A stretch of 64,000 nt of DNA, from NCBI GenBank assembly GCA_030386875.1, contig CM059578.1, positions 19,701,009 through 19,765,008 on the forward strand, written 5' to 3'. Below, one piece after another: positions 42,608 to 55,297 of the stretch. Each line of letters opens with the position of its first letter. Positions within the stretch are counted from its first letter, which is position 1. A program made the position numbers and the translations under genes. The notes below the pieces were generated by a model. It was not told where the DNA came from and made no database searches. It saw only the letters and a program-made list of their open reading frames with translations. The DNA is from Morinoia aosen (lineage: Eukaryota; Arthropoda; Malacostraca; Amphipoda; Talitridae).

Positions 42608-43040
42608 CCTTCTCAGACGAAGCCTGGCTGGCTACTGAGACAGCGTCCGAGCGTCGGCGTGCATGCCATTTCTATCGTGCAGAGAGCGATCACAAATTTC
42701 GACACTCATGTAACGTGGAACACCGCCACAGAGAGCAGAGTTGCGACAAAAAGAGAGAAAATGGGTGGAGCTAGCGATGCCGCGCGCAAATATTCACACT
42801 CGTTGCCACCGTCTCATATGGGCTTTACTGGGGCTGTCCGCCTATAGGTGCGGCAAATTGGCTTCACTTTAAATCGATGACGCCGGCTCCATATATCCAA
42901 CCTCCTTTGTGCGTAAGGTATCTGAGGAAACTTTTATTTTTGAAATTTAAACTATCCTGATAATTATTAACGTATTTTTTATTTCAGAAGATCCCATGGC
43001 AGAAAATTCTAATATATAAAATGAAAAGACATGCTGTAAT

Positions 43041-43536
43041 AGTTTACGTCAATGTTTTGCCGTTTGCAAAGTTTATCAATAGAAAATTAGCAAGGATAGT
43101 CACTTTTAAAATAGACATCATTTCTTAGCGAGTTTAATATGTCAGAACTAAAAATATACACGAAAGATGAACGTTTCGACCACAAGGGTCATCTTCAGCA
43201 TTTAAGGAAACACAGTTATTTTCGTAGAGGTAAAATATGTACATACCAATGGTTAAGATTTGTGATTTCTATACATATTTTATAACTCATACATATCTGT
43301 ATTTTAATTGAATTAAAAGAGCGATTTTTTGGAATTCTAATACGTAAAAAGAGAAGAAGACCCAAAATAAATGAAACATTTTTTAATTGAAAACGTTTCG
43401 GAATCTCTGTTTCCAGTGATCATCAGTGCTGGAAAACAAAGAGCAAAAACGATAATGAACTAATTGCGAAAAAACTATAAGAAACTAATATCACTATACC
43501 TACATGAACGCTATGTCTACATTATATTTTAACTCA

Positions 43537-43567
<31 letters not shown>

Positions 43568-43698
43568 TTTTTAAATCCATGAAAATAACTGTGTTTCCTC
43601 AGATGCTGAAGATGACCCTTGTCTTTTAAAAGTAACTATCCTTGCTATCTTATTTATAGTTAGATGTTGCCAACGGCAAAACATTGACGTAAATCATT
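43041..43698. repeat. Inverted repeat with hammerhead-like cores
   Basis: 43041-43225 (TTTACGTCAATGTTTTGCCGTT... to ACACAGTTATTTTCG) is complementary to 43575-43698. On the minus strand two segments show CTGANGA...GAAA: CTGAAGATGACCC...GGTCGAAACG at 43171-43198 and CTGATGATCACTGG...CCGAAACG at 43393-43426. A third, truncated copy (CTGAAGATGACCC) is on the plus strand at 43606. A (TA)n run lies at 43540-43563. Confidence 0.55.
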
Positions 43699-43711
43699 AT
43701 CTTCGTCGTTA

Positions 43712-44405
43712 CTAAGGTGAGGATAGTGTACGCTTTTTTAGAAGATTCGAAATATCTTCAAGGAAGTTCACAAAGAATAAATTGGATATAAAATTTTGGA
43801 AACCAGCAAGGTATACGAGACCTTGCCAAAATTTCTCCGCTTCAAACTGTTTATACAGTATTTGATGTATTCGCATTTCAACAAATCCTGGCAACTAAAA
43901 CTGCTCGTTAATGAAATTTCCACGAATTAGAAAGCCTTTGCTAAATTGTTTTCAGATGTAAAAACCCTCGAACAATCACTGCCTTCAAGTTTTTTTGTGA
44001 CTCAGATGCTCATAAAGAACTACGTCAATCTGTCTGTCAATTCCTTCAAGATCTCTACGAAGTCGACTCTTCAGAACAAGCTCAAACAGCTGGGCATTCA
44101 CAGCAACCTCCAGCATTGTATTCATTCTAAACTGGTCTTTAATTTCAGTTCTGTGAATCTGTCAGCAGAGCTTACCTATTTACTTGCATGCGGCTAGGAT
44201 TTTTCTTCACCTGTTTATAAGTTAAATTTTTTTCAATGATTTCTTGCACTTCGAAAAACTTTTTGCAAGCCTTAAATTTTCTCTGCCATCTGAATCGTCT
44301 GCGATCAAAGATCAGTTGAAAATCTTAGCACACAAGTATTATTACGGCTTCAAGCCGTATACATTTTTTTCATACACATTCAGCAGAAACGATACTTTAC
44401 TCCTA
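43712..44405. other. Unassigned stretch
   Basis: Short open frames on both strands (43712-43894 minus; 43946-44197 plus) show no motif I know. I could not identify the sequence. Confidence 0.3.
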
Positions 44406-44411
44406 AAAAAC

Positions 44412-44452
44412 CTACCCAATTGAAAATCGAGGACGGTGCACCGGTGGAATAT
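44412..44452. repeat. Terminal fragment of a D-related element
   Basis: CTACCCAATTGAAAATCGAGG and the following GGTGCACCGG are the reverse complement of the right end of family D (4436-4469, 54270-54308). The sequence then diverges, so this is the left end of a different family member, fixing the D terminus as CTACCC. Confidence 0.7.
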
Positions 44453-45632
44453 GGTTGACAGGGCTTATTATCCGCGATTTATTGGTCATTCGGCCATCCG
44501 ACCGATAAAACAACGGTACACCGCCCAATTTACGAGCATGTTATGATTGGCACTGCCATCCGTGGCCTCCCGTCCATACACCGTCTTTAATTCGCGGCAT
44601 CTAGTAGCGATTCGAGGTTGACTTGGCCAAGGACGGCCATCTGGCTCAGAATCGCTGATACCGTGTTTTGTGACACTTGTTTCTCATGCCCTCTCCCATT
44701 CAATAATTACTGCTCTGCATTTGTGGTTAATTCTCAATTGCATAAATTAATCCCTATCGCAGATCGTTAGTAGCTGCAGCAACTGGTTCTAAATGTGCAC
44801 CCAATTACCATATACGGTAAATATGACTCACGCTAATAGTTTACTTCCCGTTTTAAAATATGATCAACTCTATGGTCGAGTGGAAGTGCATCAAATTGCC
44901 GAGGTGTATTGTGGAACGTTTCAATTATATTTAACTTGTTGGGATATAAATGCACAGGCTTAGCCAAATACATTTCAACAATATCATAAAATTATTATTT
45001 ATGTAACGGAGGTGAATACAGTATTTCATGCTGTGATTATACATGATGGGGTTCAACAATACATGGAGAAATATTAATTCTAAACACTTCAACTGTTTGT
45101 CGTTTCATTTAAAATGATAAACGTACCCAGGTAGCAAGAAATTATTAGGTCAATATTGGGTTGATAATTATTTATTGACCTGATAATGGAATCTTGGATT
45201 ACAATAATAGGCTAATAATAAGACAATATCAAAAAAAGATATATTTATTTATTATATCAACTTGTTATTGGGACAATGTAGTAAATAGTTTTATTTCTAA
45301 TAATGAACTAACAGTGTATATATCTATGTACGATATTCACATAAGTGGAAACTATCTCATATGAATTAAAAATATCGTAATTAAATAAAAATTTCTAAAA
45401 ATATAAACTATTATTGCCCAAACATTGGGTTGATATCGTACGCCAAGAAAACGGAGTAATTTGTATAAAATGTACCAATTAAGTTAATGAATAGTTATTT
45501 CAGTCATTAATGAGTGCAGATATATATGAAAGATATCAAGAAATATGAATACGTTACAATAATATGTATATTCAAAATTACTCTATTCGCAGGTTCACAG
45601 TTCTAATTTTTTCAGTCGGTCAATGAGTTTCG
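44453..45632. other. AT-rich interval, no gene seen
   Basis: No gene recognised. A short GC-richer part at 44450-44650 may be the interior of the D-related element whose end is at 44412. Confidence 0.4.
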
Positions 45633-45649
45633 GTATGCAACGGTAATTT

Positions 45650-45989
45650 CAAAAAAAGTGACCACGTAACCCCTCTCCTCAATAAACTCGGCTGGATTCC
45701 TATCCAAGAAAGGCTCCTCATGCAGAAGGCCCAATACGTATTCTCCTCGTTATATCTTCCTCAGAGCAATGCTGAGATAGTGTGTTTCCATCCACCCACT
45801 GTAACCAATCAAAAACCGAATAGAAACAATAATGTCTTAGTCAACTATCGTTCATCTCACTTAGGGCAGAAGGCTCTGTCCGTATCAGGCGCTTTACTGT
45901 GGAACAAACTTCCCCTGAGTATTAAAGTCCCTCAAAGACCGAGAGAATTTAAAGCCAAAATAACTCGTCATCTAGTGTCTCAAGAATAA
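45650..45989 (+). pseudogene. LINE-A ORF2 C-terminus (copy 2)
   Basis: The frame is open from SDHVTPLLNKLGW to VSQE and stop and is about 85-90% identical to LINE-A copy 1 in its last 90 residues. It lacks all catalytic motifs because of 5' truncation. Confidence 0.85.
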
Positions 45990-47300
45990 TTCTTAGTTAC
46001 AGAACACACAAAATAAGTACTGTCGAATCTCATTTGCCTGGTATCTCCATTGCTCAATAACCTCCCTCGCTTATTGTTTTATAATACAAGATATCACAAA
46101 ACAGTTTTAGAGTATGCGTAGGTAGTGTGATTTGATCGCCTATACGCTACCGTTTGCAAACATGCTTACTTGAATATGGGTGTACGTATATAGGTGTATG
46201 TGGGCATATGGGTGTGCATATGTGCACATACACCTGTGTGCACTAGAGTAGATAAACCAGTCGAAGGTTGCATTTTATGTCATTCCTCTCCATTTCTGTG
46301 CAAGCATCAAACTAGACCGTCATGGTACCTACGTGTGTGTGTGTGTGTTTATCAATTGCAGACATTCTGCACCATATTACAAAGATAATGTGATTTTCTT
46401 TCTAATATGAAATTGTAAAGCAACCATGTAAAAAAAGCAAGAAATTCGTTGTGTGATCACCCATTTATACTGCAGTATTACGCTTATAGTTATATGCTTA
46501 TAATAATGTGATACCTATGTCTGTTTATCAATTGCCGACAATTTGCGCCATATTTCAAAGATAATGTTATTTTTTTTTTCTTCTAATATGAAACCTTCAT
46601 AGGACATTAATGTTTTCTTTCTTATTCACGTCCCACAATCGTTTTCATGTTTCAGACTTAGGTAGACTGTTTTGTGCCACTATTTATAGTACGAAATTTT
46701 ATAAAATTCATGCGATAATAAAAGATATTTTCTCCGTTTCCCTCGATTGGAATTTCTGGTTTATACTGACTGGTTTACGCTGATATTCGCGCACATGCTT
46801 ACTTGTAGATATCTGTACGTGTGCACGCTGTGCGTATGACACTAAATAGAATGCGTATGTATTGCCTCGATGCATAGAAATGCATTTGTGTATCCTTACG
46901 AGTTTGGTGTAATTATGTGCGTGCATGTGTATATGTATATATTTGCGTGTATATGTGCACACATGTGTGTACTAGACTGACAACTAGCATTTTACTAGAG
47001 ATAATGGTCTTTTTTCTGTTCACTCTCAACTTGTAACATTACCTAACTCGTCATCTCTTTATTATTGTAAAGCATTCATGTCAAAACTATACATTTGTTG
47101 TGCGATCATCCACTTTTTGTTTAAATAAAATGCTTATCAACTAATGACCGCTATGTTAAAATTGTTGGATTAGAAATATAAAACTTATTATCTTCTTGGT
47201 CCTCATGCTTATGTGTACGTGTATACATGTATATGTATGTGTGTATATGTACATGTATATATATGTATGAATATATATATATGTGTGTATATGTATACGA

Positions 47301-47339
<39 letters not shown>

Positions 47340-47658
47340 TCATGCTTCCTCAAAATGACACTTTTGAACATTGGCCGAAACAAGCGATTCATGTATTATT
47401 TCCTGGCATCAAGAATTGCGAAGTTTTATGTCATGTACATGTAAACTGTCAAAAGTGTTTTCAACTCACAATGAAAATGCATCGTCCATGAAATTGTGTT
47501 GTCTATTATAATTATCATTACATGTATTATCAAATGTAGATTAAGCAAGATTAGGAGTACATTGCCCTCAATCATTTATTTTCGACTAGTGACACGAGTT
47601 TTACAATACTCGTGTGTGTGTATCATCTAAGTGTATTAATTTTAAGAGATTTTAAAAA

Positions 47659-47691
47659 CCAATGATGGTACTTTTGTACCATCTATATTGG
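47659..47691 (+). other. LINE-A 3'-terminal stem-loop, copy 2
   Basis: CCAATGATGGTAC and GTACCATCTATATTGG flank a short T-rich loop, close to the (CTTT)n tail. Same stem as 6510-6542 on the other strand, with a different loop. Confidence 0.7.
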
Positions 47692-48675
47692 AAATATACT
47701 GTTTTTCTTTTCTTTCTTTCTTTCGAAGGTCTAGTTTTTACAAAAAAAATGTTAACATCGTTTGTCATATGTTACTATAGCAATAAATGTCTATATGTAT
47801 ATTGAATTAAGAGGATATAAAGTCATTTATATAGATGATATCAATGACTTAATTTCGCAATGATGGTATTGAGTAGGTCTATTCCTACCATATAACCCAT
47901 TTGGCATGCATCATTCTTTGAGTAAAGCGCTTTCGTGCAATTTTTCAAGCACGCAAATACTGTATCTGCTGCTCAGATGAACGTAGCGTATGTGGTTGTT
48001 AAGTCTGATTTCTCAATCCGGTATTGACATCGATCAACTGAAAAAATCACAAATTATAGTTTTATTCACTAAAAATAATTCAGTTGTGTAAAAAAACAAT
48101 TTAAAAATGTCAAGAACAAATATATAACTATTTTTGAGGGATAATTTTAACGACAAATCGATCTATTGCTGTTGCAGCCCTTAAGTCGGACGTCTTGTGT
48201 GCGATACGTTAAGTTCGTGAGCATGACTCAGGCGTGCATCGCGGTAGTTTAAACAATTTAAACAATTTAAACAATTTACAATTTAAACAGTTTATTTACC
48301 ACAGGTGATACAGAGGTAGAATTTTTCTTAAGTCTAGTACAATGGTCAAATTTGAGTATAGCTACCTGTGGGCCCGAATAAGTTCAGCGACTTCTAGGGC
48401 ATCCTACCATCACGTTATTCTAGGGTGTACAAAAATGTTTAACCTAGTTCACTTAACCTAGTTTCGCATTAGACTGATCATTGAGATAATTAGCTCGATA
48501 TTTTATGCTGTATTTTACAATATAGGTCAAATCGGCTATATTTAACAGTATGTTCGATAAAACGATTCAAGAGCAGAGAGAAGATTGGTTATGGTACACA
48601 GGCAAGTTACATTATGACATTATCATTAGTTACATGTAGGAGGCAAGATTTCGACACAGTGATCTTACACGACTA

Positions 48676-51674
48676 TCATTCTGATAGGAGGTGAGACTCA
48701 AGATGTCTTTTGAATACTTTGTACGAATTACATTCACGGATCTCTGCAGGTATAGAGTTCCAAGTTTTGAATCCAACGAAGAGAATACTGTGTTGCGACC
48801 TGGCCTTTGAATAATAAGGAAGCATGAATTTACTTCTATTTCGGGTTAAACGGTCGTGATGACCAGTTTGCGCAGTCAATAATTGTCTTAGGCTATTGTC
48901 GCCATCATTTCTTAATGTTTTGTAAATGAAATTACAGATGGAGATTTTGTAGAGATCCGAAAGTTTAAGTATTTGTAAATTTTTGAAAGAATCATTTGTG
49001 TGAGCATTATATTCTAGGTTCTTTACCGCTCTGACAGCCCTTTTCTGCAGATTAAAAATTTTGTTGGTTTTATTTTTATCAGTTCCGTGCCATGCTTCTA
49101 TTCCGTATTGCAAGTATGGAGAAATGAGCGTTTGGTAGAGCATTTGTAAAGCTGTTTCAGGCAGAAAATTTTCAACTTTATTTAGGACTCCGATGGATTT
49201 TGATAATTTAGAACAAATATGAGTGATGTGCTCTTTGAAGGTCAGATGTTTATCTATTATGATGCCCAGAAACTTACATGAGTTGGTTTCTTCGATTTCA
49301 CCTTCGCCAATTTTAATGCATGGGAGAGATACATCTTTCTTGTATGAGAATGTAATATAATTTGTTTTACCGATATTTAGGCTTATTTTATTAGCTTTGA
49401 GCCACTATGAAACCTTGTGAAGTTCAGTATTTATACTCTCCACAATCATAGCAGGATTTTGGTTCGGAAGGACCGCAGAAAGCGTACTGTCATCGGCAAA
49501 AAGTATGAATTTGAAGAATGATGTAGATTTTACAATATCATTGATAAAAATCAGAAACATGAGAGGCCCAAGAACAGATCCTTGTGGAACTCCATGGCTA
49601 ATTGTCTGTGGGTCTGATTTTGCGTCGTCAATGACAACGTATTGCTTCCGATTTGTTAGGTATGATCTGAACCAATCATGGGCAATCCCTCGAATGCCAT
49701 AACAGTGTAGTTTCGAGAGTAGTATTTTATGGTCCACACAATCAAATGCTTTTCGAAAGTCAAGAAATACAGAGAAGACAGGCTTTCCTTCATCTATATT
49801 AGAGTAGAGGAATTGTAAATGATTTAATATAGCCTGTGTTGTTGATTTTTTAGAGCGAAAACCGTATTGTTTATCGTAAAGAAATGATTTTTGTTCAAAA
49901 TAAGAGTACACTTTTTTATACACAATCTTTTCGAATACTTTGCTAATAATTGGTAGAATGGAGATAGGTCGATGATTGTTTACACAGGTTTTTTCACCAC
50001 TTTTAAAGATAGGGGTTACTCTAGCAACTTTGAGGGAGTTCGGGAAAGTGCCTAGTAAGAGAGACTGGTTAATAATATTTGATATCAGTGGGGCTACAAT
50101 GTCAGCAATAACTTTAATTACTTTAGTCGGAAACGTTTGTAACCCACTCGATTTATTTTCATGTTGTTTATGCACGTAATTACATCGGAGGAGTTTGTAG
50201 GCGTAATGAAAAAGGAGTTGGGTTCTCGAATATGATCCATAAATTCCAGGTGATCAGTAGGTTCACTTGGAATACCATCAGCTATGGTTTTCCCTACGTT
50301 TACGAAGAAGTTGTTAAAGAGATTAGCAATTTCTTTTTTCTCATGATATTTTACATTATCTTGAATAACATATTCAATTTTCTTTTTATCAGCATTATTC
50401 GGTTTACAGCAAGAGTTAAGGAGATGCCAAGTCTTTTTAACGTCAGTTTTGAATTGAGTAAACTTGAGCGTAAAGTAGTTCTTTTTTGATGTTCTTATCT
50501 GGTTTGTTACATAGTTTCTGAATCGGTTATATGTTTCTCTAGATATTCGTCCTTCGCAAAGGAGGGCTAGGTACGCTTGACGTTTCTTTATATTTATCAC
50601 GATGTCTCTAGTAATCCAGGGCTTTTGTTTATTTTTCGGGGTAACTGTACGAGTTACAATTGGGCAACACTGATTGTATGCGGTCATTATAGTTTCAGTC
50701 AACTTTAATACTGCTTCATCAATGCTCGTAGTATTATTGTTTTGTTGAGAGATGTGCAATGTAGGCATTGATTCTTCTAGAACTGTGCGCATTTCTTCAA
50801 GATTTGATTCGTTTATTTTACGATATGAGTAAGTTTCAGCCCGTGCCTTGGTGCAAGCAATATAGACATTTTTCTTAATAAGAAAAACTGGGAAGTGATC
50901 TGATAAGTCAGAAGTAATTATTCCAGCAAGAAAATCACTAGGGTCTGTCATAAAGATATTGTCAAGCAGCGTAGCACACTCTGAGGTTATTCGTGTAGGC
51001 TTTGTAATGATCGGAAGGAAGGATTGAGACTGAAAGGTAGTTAGGAAATTAGAGATTGGTTCATGGCTTTCATGTTTCAGTAGATCATAATTGAAGTCAC
51101 CGCATATTATTATGTCATTGTATAAGGGCCTGTTGAACTGAGAAATAATACGATTCAATTCATTCAGGAAGGATATAGGACAGGCTGTAGGAGGCCTATA
51201 CACCGTTCCAAGCACAATGCGTTTACCATCTCTAAAAAGTTCTACGAAGAGTGATTCTACATGATCCTGATTCATTGTTGCACTTGCTATGGTTCTCGAG
51301 TCTATGTGGTTAGATATAAATGTGCTGATGCCTCCGCCCCGCTAGTTTTTTCTTAGCGAATGGTAACTATGATAATTTTCAAATCGAATCATGTCTTTAG
51401 TCGAGCCATCTAGCCAGCTTTCGGTGAAGCTAATCACGTCTAGGTTATATTTAAGTTCAGTAATAGTACATTGTATCTCTTCCAATTTTGGATAGAGTGA
51501 CCTACAGTTCCAACACAGGAGTGAGAAATCTCGGTCAGTTATTCGTATAGTTTCGTTGAATTTTGATATATTAGTATACCTACACTCTTGAGAGTCGTTT
51601 AGGTTTGGATATATTCTGTTCAAATGATTGAAATCTGGATCGATTTCCTCGAATATCTCAGGGTGGTCAGTCAT
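48676..51674 (-). pseudogene. LINE-K ORF2: endonuclease and reverse transcriptase
   Basis: It starts MTDHPEIFEEIDPDF and carries endonuclease blocks LLCWNCRSLYPKL, FTESWLDG, GTVYRPP, ICGDFNYDL, TLLDNIFMT and SDHFPVF, then reverse transcriptase blocks HRPISILPIISKVFEKIV, VFLDFRKAFDCVDHKILL, HGVPQGSVLGPLMFLIFIND, FILFADDSTL and a C-terminal RNRSKFMLPYYS region. Disabling changes: an in-frame TAG at 51342-51344 after SLRKN, a one-base deletion near 50130 (ATGAAAATAAATCGAG), and a TAG at 49405-49407 where EWLKANK is expected. Only about three lesions in 1000 codons suggests a recent insertion. Confidence 0.92.
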
Positions 51675-51856
51675 TTAAAATAAGTAAACAGTAAGAATTA
51701 GGTACTATAGAGCTTAAAACGAAATACAGAGTCAAGCTTAAAGGGATATTCCCGTCTAAAAAGTAGCTTATTAAGTAAGAGAGAATAGAGTAAAAAAGAA
51801 AAATCTAGCGCGATTTCGTGAGTACACACAAACTTAGTCCATGAGCGAGTGATAAT

Positions 51857-52270
51857 GGAGTTCAATATCACAACATTGGTGCAAACAGATTGCTAAGGGC
51901 GTTTTCACAAGTTCACATACAACAGGTAATAAGTTTTTAAAGATTATGACGACAATGATACAATCAGCTAATATGGTTTACGCGTAATAATAACTGTAGT
52001 GGTAAATAAAGAAGAATTTACAGTAATATTGGTTGGTGAAAAATTACTAATTGCGATGTTACAAAATGTGACACACAGATGTCATAGATGTTTACACACA
52101 CATCTATTATTTATTTGTTATAATATTGGAGTTCGATATCACTACATTGGTGCAAACAGATTGCTGAGGGCGTTTTCGTAAGTTCACATACAAGAGGGAA
52201 TAAGTTTTAAGGATTATGATGACAATGATACAATCAGCTAATATGGTTTACGCGTAATAATAATTTAATA
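51857..52270 (-). repeat. Tandem 271-bp units at the LINE-K 5' end
   Basis: 51857-51995 and 52128-52268 are about 90% alike (GGAGTTC.ATATCAC.ACATTGGTGCAAACAGATTGCT...), giving a period of 271 bp. Position upstream of ORF2 suggests 5' UTR monomers, which in some LINEs act as promoters; that is inference. Confidence 0.7.
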
Positions 52271-52279
52271 TAATAAGTA

Positions 52280-53750
52280 ATAATAATAATATAATAAGTT
52301 TGAATTTTGTGACTGTCTGAAAAGAAGTAGTTGCTGTGCTTTTCATGTTCAGGACATTCATTGCTTAGCTATCAACAGCAAGAGGGCAGTTAATGTGAAG
52401 TTGCATTCTAAGTGACTGAAGCAAACGTGTTACCATTTTTTTGTTTCATTAGGTTTTCAACAACTATATTTTTGAAACGAAAACGTTCCCTGCGTTTCAA
52501 ATTTAACCGAACTACGCGTAGATAAACAGCCTCCATACTCCGAACACACAGAGTAGTCATAATTTGTGGTACAACTTATTGTAATTCAGTTGTCCATGAA
52601 TTAATGGCCCATAGAAATCTATATTAAGCATTCGTCATATTCGAGTTACTGAGCAGTGAAGGGCATGAATAATAGTCGTGACAAACCTTGTTCTGAACGC
52701 ATTGATGACAATGGTGACCTGACACGATTGGTACAATTGCAAGTGTGGGAAGCATTGAAGAATTTATTTTTTCCAATTATTGATGTAAATAAAGTTATAA
52801 ATATCGTTTATCCAGCAAGACATGGAGAATATTTGTGAAACGATTTTTTTTTTCAACATGACAAAAGTTTTACAAGGGTGACAAAAAAAGTAGTATTTGC
52901 TTGGAAGGCTTCTCATTTTAAGTGTATTTTATTGAAAGTTTTCAATTTTACAATGTGTGTAAATAACTGAAATAGTGATAGCTTTTTGGGTGATGCAGTG
53001 TGATCTCAGCGCACATATGTGAGTTCTGACTATTACATTATTTGAGAAAACGTCAATATTATTTCTTTAATTTTCTTATTTCATTAGCTAATTGATACAA
53101 GTTTTTCAATTCTTACAAATTTTTTGATATAATAGCTTTATGTATTATACATATGTATTCTTAATTGTTGATGATAAGTGATATTAATGTTTTTTTTAAC
53201 TATTATTCTCTATGTTTTTAATAGTACTTCTATTTTCTTTTTTATTGTCCAGAACACCTGATTAACGGTTTATTCATTAAAATACTGCGCAAATACTATA
53301 GAAATGAAAAATAATTAATTTGTCTTTCACAAAATTGTGAAGGAAAGATATACATCCAAGCAAGCAGAAACACTATTCAATGACTCACAACATTGTCATC
53401 ATTCCTCCCTTTGGAACGTTTTTGCTATGTGGTTAGGGCTGCCTAAGCTCACTTATAATCTAATTTTTCCTTTCGGCATTTTGGTAAGCATCAATGTTAG
53501 TGCCTGTTAGTGAATGGCATGTATGGTACCATATTAAATTTTGAACCATAAGTTATTCATTAAGGAAGTCAGCCACAATGAGTGGGCCATGGCACCCATG
53601 ATACCCTTCCGTAATACTCATTTGCAAGTGACAAAACTTTATTTGCTTACGTTCAATAAATTATATTTTTCATGAACATATTGCTCTTTACAGCACTTTT
53701 CAATGTAAAAATTAAATTCTTGCAAATGGGGGGGACTGACATTCAGAAAT
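52280..53750. other. AT-rich interval, no gene seen
   Basis: No known motif. A 60-codon frame at 52656-52838 (plus; DNGDLTRLVQLQVWEALKNL) has protein-like composition but is short and isolated. Confidence 0.4.
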
Positions 53751-54308
53751 CTACCCATTGGTTGAGGTTGCGCAATTGATTCATATATCCAAAATAAGGG
53801 TATATGATATTTAATATTGGTGTGCGGTTAGCATGGTATGTTAATATTGTTGCTTCTTCACCCTAGCAAAATCAGAATCACAGGTGATCTCTGTACGATG
53901 GATAAGAAACGCTCCCAGCTGCCAGTGTATGACGTCACAACCATATGTATATATGCTCGTGACGTCATACACTAGCAGCTGGGAGCGTTTTTTAAGCGAT
54001 TGCGTAGAGGTGGCCACCCGTGATTTGGAGTTGATTAAGGTTGCGAAGCGAGCGATTCATTGGATATAGAGTTGGGTTGAGGTTGATTTGAAACCATTCA
54101 CCGGCCTAAGTTGGTTGTAGAGGTGATTTGAGGTTGATTTGAAGCTGTTCACCGACCAAAGTTAATCGCAGTATGGGCGTATTGAGGGCGCAGTATGGTC
54201 GCGGAGACTGGACATTTGACCCTCAAATAGACGGTAAACCAACCTCAAATCGTCCATGTTTCCACTCATATTCCACCGGTGCACCGCCCTCGATTTTCAA
54301 TAGGGTAG
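53751..54308. mobile_element. Hairpin repeat family D, copy 2
   Basis: Nearly identical to 3913-4469. The ends read CTACCCATTGG on the left and, in reverse complement, CTACCCTATTG on the right, giving the clearest terminal inverted repeats for the family. The hairpin at 53908-53989 has one mismatch relative to copy 1. Confidence 0.85.
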
Positions 54309-54450
54309 CCTTAGTAAATGTTGAGGATTTCACACTAAACGATTTCCAAATTTTGATTGCTTACAGATTCGAAATGACGTCAAATATACAATTTTTCTTC
54401 TATGCTTTTTTTGTCATAAATGAGAATTTACGAGTTATAGGAATGACTTA

Positions 54451-55276
54451 AAGGTCAGCGTCCCCCCCAGAAATTGGAAAATTGGGGGAAAACAGATTTT
54501 AGTTGCTCTAGGAGGTGAAAGAGGTCAGGTACATTCTGTGAAAAAATGAAGTTCGTACGCTCACTCGTTCGCCAGCTACGGGGGGTTTGAAGAATGAAAG
54601 GAGGGAAGGGGGAACAGGTATTTTATCATGTTACACCTCCCCCTTGGCTCTTTCTTCACGGCGCGACGTTGCTATGTCATCTCCTATGTCTCTGTATTAC
54701 TCTATATTGATTTCAAGGGTCTAACCTGAACCAAAATTTTTTTTAAAAATAATAAATAATATTGTTCACATATTTCTGTTTTGCCTATACTAAACATTCG
54801 GAGTTTGGGTTTAAAAATGTATCTCCTCCGGCAGTTTGTAAGCTACAAAGATGATTTTGGTATCATTGGATGCGGAAAGCCAAAGCCTTTCCAGGAAGTC
54901 CTAAGCAATTTCACAATTTATTCTTGTTCAAAAGTTATGACGTCATAAATCCGCATTTTTCGAAAAATAATTTGCTCGCGATTTTTTATCATTTTTTGAT
55001 TAAAATTGGAAATTTTAGGAACGCCATTAACCTTCTATAATGTTCACGTCTTTCCGCATCCAAGGATACCAAAATCATTACTTATACTCAAAGACTGTCG
55101 GAAGAGATGCGTTTTGAAAAAATATCGTTTTCTATGAATATCTCGTTTTCTATGGGGGAAAATCGCACTTTTTAATGGATAACAAATGATTCCAAATTGC
55201 ATTTCCAATCAGTTTACCCAAATTTCATTACCCTAGGTTCAATAATAAAAAAGTTCCGTAGGGAGGACGCTGTCCT
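54451..55276. mobile_element. TIR element with internal foldback
   Basis: The left end AAGGTCAGCGTCC and the reverse complement of the right end AAGGACAGCGTCC differ by one base over 13. Inside, 54815-54880 (CTCCTCCGGCAGTTTGTAAGCTACAAAGATGATTTTGG...) pairs imperfectly with 55040-55115 (CTTTCCGCATCCAAGGATACCAAAATCATT...). No transposase frame. No clear target duplication. Probably a MITE. Confidence 0.65.
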
Positions 55277-55297
55277 TAGAACTTAATTTATCTAACC

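Larger units (their letters stand above)
38600..42828. mobile_element. PIF/Harbinger transposon with two interlocked genes
   Basis: It contains a two-exon transposase gene on the plus strand and a two-exon MADF-domain gene on the minus strand. Exons alternate: transposase exon 1, MADF exon 2, transposase exon 2, MADF exon 1. The right terminal repeat is near 42801-42828 (reverse complement reads AAGCCCATATGAGACGGTGG), possibly followed by a TTA-type target site. The left terminus is displaced by the hAT insertion and was not identified with confidence. Confidence 0.85.
45633..47745 (+). mobile_element. LINE-A copy 2, 5'-truncated
   Basis: From VCNGNF-like sequence at about 45633 it encodes the last ~115 residues of ORF2 (with KLGWIPIQERLLMQKAQYVFS and ...RPREFKAKITRHLVSQE, stop at 45989), then the same long 3' region as copy 1 in the same order, a (TA)n expansion at 47306-47336, the terminal stem-loop (47659-47691) and a (CTTT)n tail at about 47710-47735. 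The truncation point is inside the reverse transcriptase thumb. Confidence 0.9.
48245..52270 (-). mobile_element. LINE-K: non-LTR retrotransposon with near-intact ORF2
   Basis: Minus-strand element with 5' tandem repeats (51857-52270), one long ORF2 (51674-48676) and a ~430-bp 3' UTR ending in about four copies of a 9-bp unit (TTGTTTAAA type) at 48248-48295. Endonuclease and reverse transcriptase are present without RNase H. The microsatellite tail places it near CR1/L2-type LINEs. It is distinct from LINE-A in sequence and lacks the OTU-like module. No ORF1 was recognised. Confidence 0.85.

Noticed and set aside
43712..44197. ORFs flanking the 43-kb inverted repeat as genes
   Set aside because: Fewer than 90 codons, no motif, opposite strands, AT-driven.
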